DNA of 64,000 nt, taken from positions 1,807,583 to 1,871,582 of the forward strand of contig NZ_NMUQ01000001.1 of assembly GCF_002233675.1 (NCBI RefSeq), in the 5' to 3' direction. Shown here piece after piece: positions 10,148-18,896 of this stretch. A model generated the notes under the pieces. That model worked only from the letters and a program-made list of their open reading frames with translations. It was not told the origin of the DNA and did not search any database. This stretch comes from Paenibacillus herberti. GTDB taxonomy: Bacteria > Bacillota > Bacilli > Paenibacillales > Paenibacillaceae. Both the position numbers and the translations under genes were made by a program. How positions within the stretch are numbered: position 1 is the first letter of the stretch; each line of letters begins with the position of its first letter.

Positions 10148-10188
10148 CAAGCAAGCGGAGGTGGCCAACGGCCACCTCCGCTTGCTTG
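10148..10188 (-). promoter_or_regulatory. perfect 19-bp hairpin between binding-protein and ATPase genes
   Basis: CAAGCAAGCGGAGGTGGCC and its exact complement are separated by only AAC. No T-run follows, so this is more likely an mRNA-stabilising or partial-attenuation structure that keeps binding-protein message in excess over transporter message than a full terminator. Confidence 0.75.
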
Positions 10189-10199
10189 TTGATTATTGA

Positions 10200-11306
10200 C
10201 TACTTGTCGGTCCGGCCCATCCAGTCGGCGATGCCTTGCTCGCTTTTGCCCCAACCCTCGACGTATTGGCCAAGCTCCGTTGTATTGATTTGTTTATCCT
10301 TCGGCAACGCCTCGCGTTTCACGAGTACCGCATCCAGCACGACCTTAGCTTCCGTCTCGTCGCCATGCAGCTTCTGGTACAAGTAACGCGCCTGAACGCG
10401 TCCGATATCTTTCGGGTCTACCGCAATAGAAGCGACCCATGGGGAATTCTCTTTTTGGATCATTTGCAAATCCTCGTCACTCATATCGATGCCATATACT
10501 TTAATCTCAGTACGCCCAGCTTGCTCGATCGCACGAGTCGCGCCCTTGGCAAATTCATCCCATGAAGCCCAAACGGCTGAAATATCACCTTTATTCGGAT
10601 ATTGCTTGAGAATCGCTTCCATCTGGTTCTGAGTATCCAGAGCAGGCTTCTCAGCCGTGCCGAAGTGAGCGATCTCCTTAATATCAGGGTTGGCGTCCAT
10701 GAACGCCTTGTACGAAATTTGACGGCGCTCCATCGGAGCGAAGCCGGCCACCCACACTTTGACGATATTGCCTTTGCCGCCGATATCAGCTTTCATTTGC
10801 TCCAGCAGCGTTTTGGACATGGCCTCATCACTTTGCTGCAGCACCGTTACACCAGGAACTTGGAGGTTAGCATCAAAAGCAACTACCGGAATTCCTTTCT
10901 CGACAGCCTTCTTCACGCCTGCCTCAAGCGCCTCTGCCGTACCGTGGTCGGTCAGAATGCCGTCGAAGCCGCCGTTGACCGCAGCATCCAGCTTGGAGGC
11001 CATATCCGCGAGATTGTTACCCGCAGCCTGCACCTGAAGCGTACCGCCGAGACTTTCAACCTGCTCCTTAACGCCTGCCACATACTGAGCTGAGAAGGCT
11101 CCTTCGTTGAACTGCATAATGAGTGCGATTTTTTTGCCTTTCAGATTATCATTGCCCTCGCCGAGCGTAGCCAGAATCGCATTGGACTTAACAGCTCCGC
11201 CATCATTATTAGCCGGTTCGGCTCCTCCACCATTGTTGCTGCAAGCCGCAGTTACAAACAATGCTGCCGCTGCAAGCGTCATCAAAGACTTTTTGCCCCA
11301 CTTCAT
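10200..11306 (-). CDS. sugar-binding lipoprotein of ABC transporter
   Basis: A 368-residue periplasmic-binding-protein-like sugar receptor (peripla_BP_4/RbsB type), anchored outside the membrane as a lipoprotein. The N-terminus KWGKKSLMTLAAAALFVTAAC is a lipoprotein signal with lipobox TAAC. The mature part contains IALIMQFNEGAFSAQYVAG and GGFDGILTDHGT, typical of this fold. ATG at 11306 has AAGGAG ten bases upstream. An in-frame upstream start would put 16 charged residues before the signal. It is the first gene of the operon that continues with the ATPase and permease. Confidence 0.9.
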   Translation of the reverse strand: MKWGKKSLMTLAAAALFVTAACSNNGGGAEPANNDGGAVKSNAILATLGEGNDNLKGKKIALIMQFNEGAFSAQYVAGVKEQVESLGGTLQVQAAGNNLADMASKLDAAVNGGFDGILTDHGTAEALEAGVKKAVEKGIPVVAFDANLQVPGVTVLQQSDEAMSKTLLEQMKADIGGKGNIVKVWVAGFAPMERRQISYKAFMDANPDIKEIAHFGTAEKPALDTQNQMEAILKQYPNKGDISAVWASWDEFAKGATRAIEQAGRTEIKVYGIDMSDEDLQMIQKENSPWVASIAVDPKDIGRVQARYLYQKLHGDETEAKVVLDAVLVKREALPKDKQINTTELGQYVEGWGKSEQGIADWMGRTDK

Positions 11307-11366
11307 CTCTAATCTACTCCTTCTGGACCCTTCCCTTATTAAGGGGGTGGACATATAATTAAGTCT

Positions 11367-11394
11367 ATCATAACAGCTTTCCCAATCTAGTCAA
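11367..11394 (-). promoter_or_regulatory. sigma-A promoter of the sugar ABC operon
   Basis: Minus-strand TTGACT (11389-11394) and TATGAT (11367-11372) with a 16-base spacer lie about 60 bases before the binding-protein start. A near-palindrome CCCTTATTAAGGG at about 11333-11345 lies downstream and could be an operator. Confidence 0.7.
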
Positions 11395-11587
11395 TCGGAT
11401 TAGTGCGAATTAATGTCGAATATGCTCGAAAAGTATATTTATGTATAAGTATAGAGCTTGTCCTGTGTTATGAAAAGCTTTTTTCATTTTAGCCTTTTCA
11501 CGGGCATTAACTTGGAATGAATCAAGGATAGGGTGTGAATATGCGCTCAGATCCCCATTCTTGTTAGGCAAAGCTTCCAAATCACTC

Positions 11588-11640
11588 AAAAATAAAACAG
11601 CAAAAAGCCGGCTGCCCAGGGCATCCAGCTTTTTGCTGTT
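11588..11640 (-). terminator. intrinsic terminator of spoIVA
   Basis: On the minus strand AACAGCAAAAAGC pairs with GCTTTTTGCTGTT across a GC-rich loop, followed by TTTATTTTTGAG. It starts 20 bases after the spoIVA stop. The surrounding 11395-11659 holds no other supported gene. Confidence 0.85.
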
Positions 11641-11659
11641 ATTTGTATATTTATTCATT

Positions 11660-13138
11660 TTAGAGAATGATAGCAATCAACCCGCCTGAGCCTTCGTTAA
11701 TAATTCGGCCAAGCGTTTCCTGCAGTTTGTAGCGGGCATTGTCCGGCATCATAGCGATCTTGCCTTGAATGCCCTCCCGCACGATGGAATGCAGCGAGCG
11801 ACCGAACATGTCTGAATCCCAAACCTTGATCGGATCGTTCTCGAAGTCCTGCATTAAGTAGCGCACAAGCTCCTCGCTCTGTTTCTCGGTGCCGATGATC
11901 GGCGCAAACTCGGACTCCACATCTACCCGAATCATATGGATGGATGGCGCCGTCGCCTTCAGCCGCACTCCGAAGCGCGAGCCTTGACGGATGAGCTCCG
12001 GCTCATCAAGCTGCATTTCGGCCAGTGTTGGAGCCGCGATGCCGTACCCCGTCGTTTTGACCATCTCGAGTGCATCGGCGAACCGATCATATTCCCGCTT
12101 CGCATGCGTGAAGTCCTGCATCAGCTGGAGCAGATGATCTTTTCCACGAATCTCGACCCCGACAACCTCCATCAGAATCTGGTCGTACAGCTCATCCGGG
12201 GCGTACAGGTCGATTTCAGCTACGCCTTGCCCCATGTTCATATCACTCAAGCCGGCACGGGATATAAAATCGTATTCCATGAACTGAGCGACTACGCGGT
12301 CCACGTCGCGCAGCCTCCGAATGTCTTGGACGGTATCGCGTACCGAATTCTCATAGTTGCTGCGGAGCCAATGATTCTCGTTCAGCACCATGACCCAGCT
12401 TGGCAGGTTAACGTTCACCTCATGAACCGGGAACTCGTACAGCACTTCGCGCAGGACGGAGATGACCTCCTCCTCGCCCATGCTGGCGGCGCTGAGCGCC
12501 ATGACCGGAATATCATACTTCGCCTGGAGCTCTCCGCGCAGCTGCTGCGCTTCTTCGCTCTTAGGACGGGTCGAGTTGATGATCAGCACGAAGGGCTTTC
12601 CGACCTCTTTCAGCTCAGCGATGACACGTGCTTCCGATTCGACGTACGAACTGCGAGGAATCTCGGCAATCGTTCCGTCCGTCGTGACCACGACGCCCAG
12701 GGTAGAATGCTCCTGGATAACCTTGCGCGTACCAATCTCGGCTGCTTCCTGGAACGGGATCGGCTCCTCGAACCAAGGGGTCGTAATCATGCGTGGCCCA
12801 TTCTCGTCCTCATAACCCTTCGCACCATCCACGGCGTATCCAACACAATCTACGAGTCGTACGTTAACTTCCAGCCCCTCCGCCACATGAATGCGTACGG
12901 CTTGGTTTGGAACAAACTTCGGCTCTGTCGTCATGATGGTTTTGCCAGATGCGCTTTGGGGAAGCTCATCCACGGCACGAATCCGATCCGACTCACTGGT
13001 AATGTTAGGAAGTACGATCGTCTCCATGAACCTCTTAATGAAGGTCGATTTTCCTGTCCGGACCGCGCCGACGACGCCGAGGTAGATGTCTCCGCCGGTC
13101 CGTTCCGCGATGTCCTTAAAAATATCCACTTTTTCCAC
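11660..13138 (-). CDS. spoIVA: stage IV sporulation protein A, spore coat ATPase
   Basis: Coat morphogenetic ATPase that polymerises around the forespore to form the base on which the coat is built. Walker A is GAVRTGKST at residues 24-32. The family start MEKVDIFKDIAERTGGDIYL fits a GTG start at 13138, which has GGAGGGG 8 bases upstream and gives 492 residues, exactly the B. subtilis length. The upstream in-frame ATG adds 15 unrelated residues. The C-terminus ends in hydrophobic IAIIL, the membrane/SpoVM-interacting end. It is expected to be expressed in the mother cell. Confidence 0.97.
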   Translation of the reverse strand: MEKVDIFKDIAERTGGDIYLGVVGAVRTGKSTFIKRFMETIVLPNITSESDRIRAVDELPQSASGKTIMTTEPKFVPNQAVRIHVAEGLEVNVRLVDCVGYAVDGAKGYEDENGPRMITTPWFEEPIPFQEAAEIGTRKVIQEHSTLGVVVTTDGTIAEIPRSSYVESEARVIAELKEVGKPFVLIINSTRPKSEEAQQLRGELQAKYDIPVMALSAASMGEEEVISVLREVLYEFPVHEVNVNLPSWVMVLNENHWLRSNYENSVRDTVQDIRRLRDVDRVVAQFMEYDFISRAGLSDMNMGQGVAEIDLYAPDELYDQILMEVVGVEIRGKDHLLQLMQDFTHAKREYDRFADALEMVKTTGYGIAAPTLAEMQLDEPELIRQGSRFGVRLKATAPSIHMIRVDVESEFAPIIGTEKQSEELVRYLMQDFENDPIKVWDSDMFGRSLHSIVREGIQGKIAMMPDNARYKLQETLGRIINEGSGGLIAIIL

Positions 13139-13346
13139 TTTCAGATCCCCTCCCAATCGATTATCCGGTTCGTCGCCTTCCACCGGTCAAGAGGGTAGGC
13201 AAGCGACGCAACTCGTACATGCTGTGGACTAGTAATAGCATATTGTCCATCCTTCCGGATTATGACGGTTGCGCCTGATAATCTTGCATCCCGGTCCGGA
13301 CCAACCAGCCCTTTCAAGAATGATTGATATGCCTGGGATCAATAGA

Positions 13347-13397
13347 AAAGAACCTTTGCCAACGACGCGAGAGGCGTTAAGTTGGACAAAGGTTCAA
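13347..13397 (-). terminator. intrinsic terminator of the YphF-like lipoprotein gene
   Basis: Minus-strand GAACCTTTG-T-CCAAC pairs with GTTGG-C-AAAGGTTC, with an inner CGC/GCG stem, and is followed by TTTTCTATT. It lies directly after the stop at 13405. Confidence 0.8.
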
Positions 13398-13404
13398 GAT
13401 TGTA

Positions 13405-14187
13405 CTACTTCTTTTTGAGCTGCGGGACAGGTTCCTTCCCGATTAACTCGTATACAGGAGATTTAACCGGCACAAAGTCGGTTTGCTCGGCCAGCAGACG
13501 GCGCAGATCTTCGCCTTCCTTAATACGTTCCATGCCGTACTTTTGGACGGCTTGCATCAGATCGATGCCATAATCGGCATAAACACGACCGTTCTCGTCC
13601 AGCATTAGCGTCAGGGCTCCCCCAGAATAAACGCTGCGAAGCTCTGGCTCTTTGATGCCGAGTTTCTCGTAATCCAGGCGGTAGAAGCCGGGGAAGGTTT
13701 GCTCGCCGGATGGAATCGCATTGTTCTTTCTTTTATAACGATCACTTTCAGCTTGAATGTCATTGACCGCCTGGAAAATCGTTAACGGCATCAGCTTAAC
13801 GCTGGGATCGATCTCTTCATTTTGGATAACAAAATAATAGTTGCCGCCTTTTTCAAAGGTAGCTGCTGGAAGCTCAGATATATAATTGCCTTGCTGCAGC
13901 TTGCTGAAGTCAACGATGAACTTCTCGTACTTCGGCGTTTCCTCCGAAGCGGTTTTCATCGGTAGCAGACCAGTGTCCTTCTGGTACAGGTCAACAACCG
14001 TCTGTACTCCTGCTACCGCGTCCCTTGCTGGCAGTTGATTCTGGCCCAGCTGTTGTTTGGGATAAAGGCATCCTGACAGCGTCAGAGACAGTACAACTAG
14101 TGACGCCGCAGCCATAATACGTCTCAGCGCATTGCCGCGATGCCGGCCGGAAGCCAGGCTTCCGCTTTTGACGATCCCACTCATCAT
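13405..14187 (-). CDS. YphF-like lipoprotein
   Basis: A 260-residue lipoprotein whose lipobox LSGC is at about residues 38-41, after a basic stretch and hydrophobic core. The position between spoIVA and gpsA matches B. subtilis yphF, and the sequence looks like that family (DUF of unknown role). The mature part is soluble and alpha/beta, with no catalytic motif I recognise. The start ATGATG at 14187 has GGAGG close upstream and overlaps the stop of the preceding ferredoxin-like gene by 4 bases, so the two are translationally coupled. Confidence 0.75.
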   Translation of the reverse strand: MMSGIVKSGSLASGRHRGNALRRIMAAASLVVLSLTLSGCLYPKQQLGQNQLPARDAVAGVQTVVDLYQKDTGLLPMKTASEETPKYEKFIVDFSKLQQGNYISELPAATFEKGGNYYFVIQNEEIDPSVKLMPLTIFQAVNDIQAESDRYKRKNNAIPSGEQTFPGFYRLDYEKLGIKEPELRSVYSGGALTLMLDENGRVYADYGIDLMQAVQKYGMERIKEGEDLRRLLAEQTDFVPVKSPVYELIGKEPVPQLKKK

Positions 14188-14570
14188 CTTTCCCCTCCTG
14201 GAGCATCATTGCGAAAAGAGCGAAGCCAGCTGTCGTCATCCTCTTCGGCTTGCCGCTCCAGCTGCCTCCGTACCGCGGCCTTAAGCGGGTCCTCCGGCAT
14301 AATGACATGGCAATCACCGAGGACGCGACATTGGCAGCCAAGCCGTTGGCCGCTGCTGCTACCGAGCTTGTGACGCTCTTGTTCCGTCGGTGCGGACAAG
14401 CCCTTTTCTCCAAAATCCGGATGCACGTTCAGCTTACACATCAGACAGGCCGCCTTGCCTCCGCAGCGAACCGTGAGCGGCACACCGGCCTGATGGGCGG
14501 CGATGAGCAATGTCGTGCCTCGTCTAACCTTGACCTTCCGCCCCTCCGGCCAAAACGTGACTTCAATCAA
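14184..14570 (-). CDS. [2Fe-2S] ferredoxin-like protein
   Basis: A 128-residue protein with a plant-type ferredoxin fold. Three cluster cysteines are in C-GGKAA-C-LM-C (about residues 36-45) and the fourth is in GCQC (about 79-81). A charged tail of about 30 residues rich in Asp/Glu follows. It presumably carries electrons. No partner reductase is nearby. It is followed with a 4-base overlap by the YphF-like lipoprotein and preceded by a second [2Fe-2S] protein. Confidence 0.8.
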   Translation of the reverse strand: MIEVTFWPEGRKVKVRRGTTLLIAAHQAGVPLTVRCGGKAACLMCKLNVHPDFGEKGLSAPTEQERHKLGSSSGQRLGCQCRVLGDCHVIMPEDPLKAAVRRQLERQAEEDDDSWLRSFRNDAPGGER

Positions 14571-14595
14571 GGTACAACTCTCCTTTTAGCGTTAG

Positions 14596-14892
14596 CTAGA
14601 AATAGGGCTTGTGCTGAACTTCCACAGTTGCGTCGTTCGAGCGCACTACAGCCTGGCAGGAGAGCCGGTAGCCCTCATCCAGCTCTTCCGGCTCAAGTCG
14701 ATCCCATTCCCCATCCGTAACCGGTTCCAGTTGGTCCATGCCCTGCACAATCAGGCAGCGACAACGAGCACAAGTGCCACGTTGGCAGGAGGAACCCCAT
14801 TCCGCTTTGGCACTCAAGGCCAGCTCAAGCAACGTCTTGCCCTGCACTGCCTGCGTCTCTGTGCTTCTGGTACGGCCTTGCAAAATAATCAT
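14596..14892 (-). CDS. [2Fe-2S] ferredoxin-like protein, second copy
   Basis: A 98-residue plant-type ferredoxin-like protein. The cluster ligands are in SSCQRGTCARCRC (about residues 34-46) and RLSCQ (about 76-80). ATG at 14892 has GGAGG nine bases upstream. It is only distantly similar to its neighbour, so the pair is not a recent duplication. It is the first gene of a run that continues with the second ferredoxin and the lipoprotein, all on the minus strand between spoVIF and spoIVA. Confidence 0.8.
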   Translation of the reverse strand: MIILQGRTRSTETQAVQGKTLLELALSAKAEWGSSCQRGTCARCRCLIVQGMDQLEPVTDGEWDRLEPEELDEGYRLSCQAVVRSNDATVEVQHKPYF

Positions 14893-14910
14893 TGATATGT
14901 ACCTCCGCGA

Positions 14911-15093
14911 CTAAACAATGATAGAGAAAACACCAAGTATGAACCCTGTCACGAGCAAGCCGAAGGCCAGCAGCGACAGCACTCCCCGGATGAACCCTTT
15001 AGTTTTGGCACGGGCAAAAGTAATCAGAAGAGCGGAAATGACCATCATCCCGATACCGATCAACGAGATCCACATGACTGTCATCGAATCCAT
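14911..15093 (-). CDS. DUF2768 (YphE-like) small membrane protein
   Basis: A 60-residue protein with two transmembrane helices separated by a basic loop (RAKTKGFIRG). Size, topology and position beside gpsA and spoIVA match B. subtilis YphE (DUF2768), found in spore formers and of unknown function. Confidence 0.7.
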   Translation of the reverse strand: MDSMTVMWISLIGIGMMVISALLITFARAKTKGFIRGVLSLLAFGLLVTGFILGVFSIIV

Positions 15094-15177
15094 TGTCTGT
15101 CACTCCTATCTGCGCTTCCGCAGGCGCCGGAACGCCGACAAACAAGCCACAATAGAGCTTGTCCAGGCATCTTCCGC

Positions 15178-15219
15178 AAAAAAAGGGCCGGCCCGCCAAA
15201 ACAGCAGTAAGTCGGCCCC
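15178..15219 (-). terminator. intrinsic terminator of spoVIF
   Basis: On the minus strand GGGCCG pairs with CGGCCC and a run of seven T follows. It lies 20 bases after the spoVIF stop. Confidence 0.7.
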
Positions 15220-15239
15220 ATTCTTCCTAACGGATGTCC

Positions 15240-15509
15240 TTATTTTTTGATCATCACTTTCATCAACGATTCGAGGCTGCCCATGTTCATGCCGCTGCTT
15301 TTGACCGCCGAAACAATGTCATTCATTGTTTTTTCGGTTAACGGCACTTTAGCCATGAGTGCAACCTGTTTAACCAGCCTGCGGAGCTCATCCTCGTTTT
15401 TAATCGTGTTCGGAGTTACGGCGCTGGCGAGTTTCTTCACCTGGTTTTCCGTAATGTTTTTGCCGGTCTTTTTGTTGACCGCTCCTAAAATGTCCTTCGG
15501 TGTGCTCAT
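15240..15509 (-). CDS. spoVIF: stage VI sporulation protein F
   Basis: An 89-residue protein of the SpoVIF/YjcC family, needed in B. subtilis for late coat assembly and resistance. The family-like segment runs through about residues 10-85 (NEDELRRLVKQVALMAKVPL, then a second helical pair ending MKVMIKK). It carries no membrane segment. It is a single-gene unit between gpsA and the DUF2768 gene. In B. subtilis the gene is elsewhere, so this placement is a difference. Confidence 0.85.
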   Translation of the reverse strand: MSTPKDILGAVNKKTGKNITENQVKKLASAVTPNTIKNEDELRRLVKQVALMAKVPLTEKTMNDIVSAVKSSGMNMGSLESLMKVMIKK

Positions 15510-15638
15510 ATCTTCGACCTCCCATAAATGATGGGGATATAAACGCCGGTAAAACCGACGCTATACCCGCTCTACCATCATTTTATGAAGAGGAGAAACG
15601 GTTGGTGTCGGACAAACGCCACATTGGACATGCGCCTG

Positions 15639-16667
15639 CTACAGCTCGTTAGTACGGTCGCGCATCATGAGGCTCTCCACTGCTTCACGAGGAGTTTTGC
15701 CTTGGAACAGCACCTCATAGAGCTGATCGGTAATCGGCATCTCGACGCCATAACGAGCCGCGAGTGCTTTGGCCGATCGGGTCGTGCGCACGCCTTCTAC
15801 GACCATACCCATCCGATGGAGCACCTCGTCCAGAGAAAGTCCGCTCGCCAGCATGGAGCCAGCACGCCAGTTACGGCTATGCGGACTTGTGCAAGTGACG
15901 ACCAGATCGCCCACACCAGCGAGCCCTGCAAACGTCATCATGTTAGCGCCCATTGCCGCGCCTAAGCGGCCAATCTCAGCCAGCCCTCGCGTAATTAGCG
16001 CCGCTTTGGCGTTGTCACCAAAGCCGAGGCCATCCGACAGGCCGGTACCAAGCGCGATGATGTTCTTGATCGCGCCAGCTACCTCCACGCCTGTTACATC
16101 ACGATTGGTATAAACGCGGAAGTCTGAGTTGATCAATGCATCCTGAGCTTTTTCTGCAAAGCCTTCCGCCTCGGAAGCGACAACAACCGTTGTTGGCAGC
16201 TTTTTGACAACTTCCTCGGCATGGCTTGGACCAGACAGCACAACAATCTCCTGCTGCGGCCGGCCCAGCTCCTCCGCCAGAACATGTGACATCCGCTCCA
16301 GCGTATCGATCTCGAAGCCCTTGGTTGCGTGGATGACAACAGCATCCCTTGCAACCATAGGCGCTGCTGCGGCCGCTACCTGGCGCATAGCGGAGCTAGG
16401 TGCAGCGAACAGAACGAGCTGTGCATCACGCAAAGCTTCATCCATGTTCGTCGTTGCCGTAAGTCCAGAGGGCAACTGCGCTCCCGGCAAATACTTGCCG
16501 TTTGTATGCTGCTCGCGAATCTCATCGGCTTGAGCCTGCCCGCGAGTCCACATCACAACTTCATGGCCATTGCTCGCAAGCACGGACGCGAGCGCCGTTC
16601 CCCAACTACCTGCTACCAGAACGGCGGCCTTCAGCCGCTTATGCGGCGAGCTTTCCGGTATCGTCAT
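15639..16667 (-). CDS. gpsA: glycerol-3-phosphate dehydrogenase [NAD(P)+]
   Basis: A 342-residue cytoplasmic enzyme that reduces dihydroxyacetone phosphate to sn-glycerol 3-phosphate for phospholipid synthesis. The catalytic lysine region GAIKNIIALGTGL and the motif CTSPHSRN are present. The nucleotide-binding loop reads VAGSWGTAL: the first glycine of the usual GAGSWG is valine (codon GTA for GGA). ATG at 16667 has GAGGTG upstream. It follows plsY by 11 bases, and the two supply consecutive steps of lipid synthesis. Confidence 0.95.
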   Translation of the reverse strand: MTIPESSPHKRLKAAVLVAGSWGTALASVLASNGHEVVMWTRGQAQADEIREQHTNGKYLPGAQLPSGLTATTNMDEALRDAQLVLFAAPSSAMRQVAAAAAPMVARDAVVIHATKGFEIDTLERMSHVLAEELGRPQQEIVVLSGPSHAEEVVKKLPTTVVVASEAEGFAEKAQDALINSDFRVYTNRDVTGVEVAGAIKNIIALGTGLSDGLGFGDNAKAALITRGLAEIGRLGAAMGANMMTFAGLAGVGDLVVTCTSPHSRNWRAGSMLASGLSLDEVLHRMGMVVEGVRTTRSAKALAARYGVEMPITDQLYEVLFQGKTPREAVESLMMRDRTNEL

Positions 16668-16678
16668 ACATGCTCACC

Positions 16679-17278
16679 TCATTCCTTTTTAGAACCGAGC
16701 TTGTTCTCGGTGCCTTTGAACAGCTTAACTAGATTCGTACGGTGCCGGATAAAAGCAAACACACACAGCACGAATGAAATCCAGAAAATAGGCCCGAGTC
16801 CTATCAGTAATAGAATGGATAATGGCGTTAAGAGGGCAAATACAAGCGAACCCAAGGAAACATACCGGGTAATGACGATAACCAGGATGGCTATGAGGCC
16901 GGCATATAGGGCTGGCAGAAACGCAAGCGATACCATGACGCCGATAGCCGTAGCAATTCCCTTGCCGCCTTTGAAGCGGAAGTAAATCGGCCAATTATGC
17001 CCGGCAATAACGGCTAAGCCGCATACGGCAGGCAGCCAGTCCACATCCGGAGCGGCGAACCTGCCGATCCAGACTGCGGCTATGCCTTTCAGAATATCAA
17101 GCGCGAACACGAGTATGCCCGGCCCCTTGCCGAGCACTCTCAGTGTATTCGTAGCGCCTGCATTACCGCTGCCATGCTGCCTTATGTCGATGCCCTTGAT
17201 GTAACGTGCAATAAGGATGCTGAATGATACGGAGCCCAGCAAATAACTGGCCGCAATCGCAAGGATGGAAGTCAGCAA
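16679..17278 (-). CDS. plsY: glycerol-3-phosphate acyltransferase PlsY
   Basis: A 199-residue, multi-pass membrane enzyme that acylates glycerol 3-phosphate from acyl phosphate. The three conserved cytoplasmic loops are visible: GSGNAGATNTLRVLG, HNWPIYFRFKGGKGIAT and the final RHRTN. TTG at 17278 is the start, with GGAGAG upstream. It lies between der and gpsA, an order that differs from B. subtilis but is common in Paenibacillus relatives. Confidence 0.95.
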   Translation of the reverse strand: MLTSILAIAASYLLGSVSFSILIARYIKGIDIRQHGSGNAGATNTLRVLGKGPGILVFALDILKGIAAVWIGRFAAPDVDWLPAVCGLAVIAGHNWPIYFRFKGGKGIATAIGVMVSLAFLPALYAGLIAILVIVITRYVSLGSLVFALLTPLSILLLIGLGPIFWISFVLCVFAFIRHRTNLVKLFKGTENKLGSKKE

Positions 17279-17290
17279 GGCGTCTCTCTC

Positions 17291-18613
17291 CTAATCTTCA
17301 TCCGACTTCCGGCGGGTAAACAGTCGTACCGGAGTGCCCTCGAAATTGAATGCCGCACGGATCTTGTTCTCCAAATAGCGCTCATAGGAGAAGTGCATGA
17401 TCTCAGGAGCATTGACAAAGATGACAATGGTCGGCGGTCGTACCGCGACCTGTGTCACATAGTTGATGCGCAGTCTGCGGCCTTTGTCAGTCGGAGGAGG
17501 ATTGATTGCAACTGCATCCGAGATCACATCATTGAGCAGATGAGTCTGAATGCGAAGTGCATGCTGCTCCGAAACATGGTTGATGACCGGCAGCAGCTTA
17601 TGCAGCCGCGACTTCGTCAGCGCCGAAAGGAATACAATCGGAGCATAGCTCATGAACAAGAAATGGTCGCGGACGTTTTGCGTGAAATTCTGCATCGTCT
17701 TGTCGTCTTTATCGACTACATCCCATTTGTTAATGACAAACACGGAAGCTCGGCCCGCCTCATGCGCGTAACCAGCGATATGTTTGTCCTGCTCGATGAT
17801 GCCTTCTTCGGCATTGATCAGGATGAGCACAACATCGGCACGTTCAATCGCCTTGAGCGAGCGCATAACGCTGTACTTCTCGGTCGACTCATACACCTTG
17901 CCACGTTTACGCATACCTGCCGTATCGATAAGCACATAGCGCTGCCCGTCCTTCTCGAACGGAGTATCGATGGCATCCCTTGTCGTACCGGCAACTTCGC
18001 TTACAATAACGCGCTCCTCGCCAAGCAAAGCATTCACCAGGGAGGACTTGCCAACGTTCGGACGACCGATCAGTGCAACGCGGATTACATCCTCGTCATA
18101 TCCGTCATCCTCAAGCTCAGGCAGCTTGGCTACCGCTTCATCCAGCAGGTCTCCAATACCGGTTCCATGCGAGCCGGAAATGCCGATCGGGCTGCCGAAG
18201 CCGAGTCCGAAGAACTCATAGATATCTTCCATACGGCCTTGGTTATCCACCTTGTTGACAGCGACCACAACCGGCTTACGGGAGCGGAACAACATTTGGG
18301 CAACTTCCTCATCCGCCAGCGTTAAGCCGGTTTTAGCGTCCACCATGAAAATAATGACGTCCGCTTCTTCCACAGCAAGCTCAGCCTGCATACGGACGGA
18401 TTTCATGATTTCATCTTCACCATCAATTTCAATTCCTCCGGTATCCACGATACTGAAGGACTTTCCATTCCATTCACCGGTTCCATAGATCCGGTCACGC
18501 GTGACGCCAGGCTTATCTTCCACGATCGCCAGGCGGTCGCCTATGACCCTGTTGAAGATCGTGGATTTTCCCACATTCGGCCTGCCCACGATTGCTATAA
18601 CGGGTCTTGCCAT
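17291..18613 (-). CDS. der: ribosome-assembly GTPase Der (EngA)
   Basis: A 440-residue tandem GTPase needed for 50S ribosome maturation. Two G domains carry GRPNVGKST (about residues 9-17) and GRPNVGKSS (about 184-192), with DTAG/NKWD-type motifs in each. A KH-like C-terminal domain follows. ATG at 18613 ([10 protein letters not shown]) is chosen. The in-frame GTG three codons upstream would sit on the ribosome site. Confidence 0.97.
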   Translation of the reverse strand: MARPVIAIVGRPNVGKSTIFNRVIGDRLAIVEDKPGVTRDRIYGTGEWNGKSFSIVDTGGIEIDGEDEIMKSVRMQAELAVEEADVIIFMVDAKTGLTLADEEVAQMLFRSRKPVVVAVNKVDNQGRMEDIYEFFGLGFGSPIGISGSHGTGIGDLLDEAVAKLPELEDDGYDEDVIRVALIGRPNVGKSSLVNALLGEERVIVSEVAGTTRDAIDTPFEKDGQRYVLIDTAGMRKRGKVYESTEKYSVMRSLKAIERADVVLILINAEEGIIEQDKHIAGYAHEAGRASVFVINKWDVVDKDDKTMQNFTQNVRDHFLFMSYAPIVFLSALTKSRLHKLLPVINHVSEQHALRIQTHLLNDVISDAVAINPPPTDKGRRLRINYVTQVAVRPPTIVIFVNAPEIMHFSYERYLENKIRAAFNFEGTPVRLFTRRKSDED

Positions 18614-18652
18614 AATATACACCCCTCAAAAATTCTCACGCCTTTCATCATA

Positions 18653-18698
18653 GCAAAAAACAACGGAGTTGGCTAACTTTTCAGGTTGCCAAAACTCC
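18653..18698 (-). terminator. probable terminator after the YIEGIA partner gene
   Basis: On the minus strand GGAGTT-TTGGC pairs with GCCAACTCC and GTTGTTTTTTG follows. It separates the small gene ending at 18711 from der. Confidence 0.65.
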
Positions 18699-18710
18699 TG
18701 CTTCTCCCAC

Positions 18711-18896
18711 TCAGCGGCTGTGATCAACTAGAATGAATGTTCCATTTTTAAGATCATGTGCATTGGCATTCAATATTTTCTCCAGTAAAAAGGCTGTTTG
18801 TGCCGCCTTCTCCGGCCCATTCTCAACAAAAACAGGTGCTCCTCCACCAATTGCAGAGGATGGTGACTGGCAGACGACCGCGACAATTTTACCCAT
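18711..18896 (-). CDS. small capping-type partner of YIEGIA protein
   Basis: A 61-residue soluble protein beginning MGKIVAVVCQSPSSAIGGG. It matches the short family annotated as capping complex subunit for YIEGIA in Paenibacillus and related genera, found next to YIEGIA genes. ATG at 18896 has AGGAGG eleven bases upstream. The gene overlaps the end of the YIEGIA gene by 8 bases, which implies coupled synthesis and a shared complex. Confidence 0.75.
   Translation of the reverse strand: MGKIVAVVCQSPSSAIGGGAPVFVENGPEKAAQTAFLLEKILNANAHDLKNGTFILVDHSR

Noticed and set aside
11410..11676. An 88-codon minus-strand frame after spoIVA
   Set aside because: It begins inside the end of spoIVA and reads through the spoIVA terminator hairpin. 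No ribosome site.
11936..13198. A 420-codon plus-strand open frame across spoIVA
   Set aside because: Antisense to an unmistakable SpoIVA coding region and without family or initiation signal.
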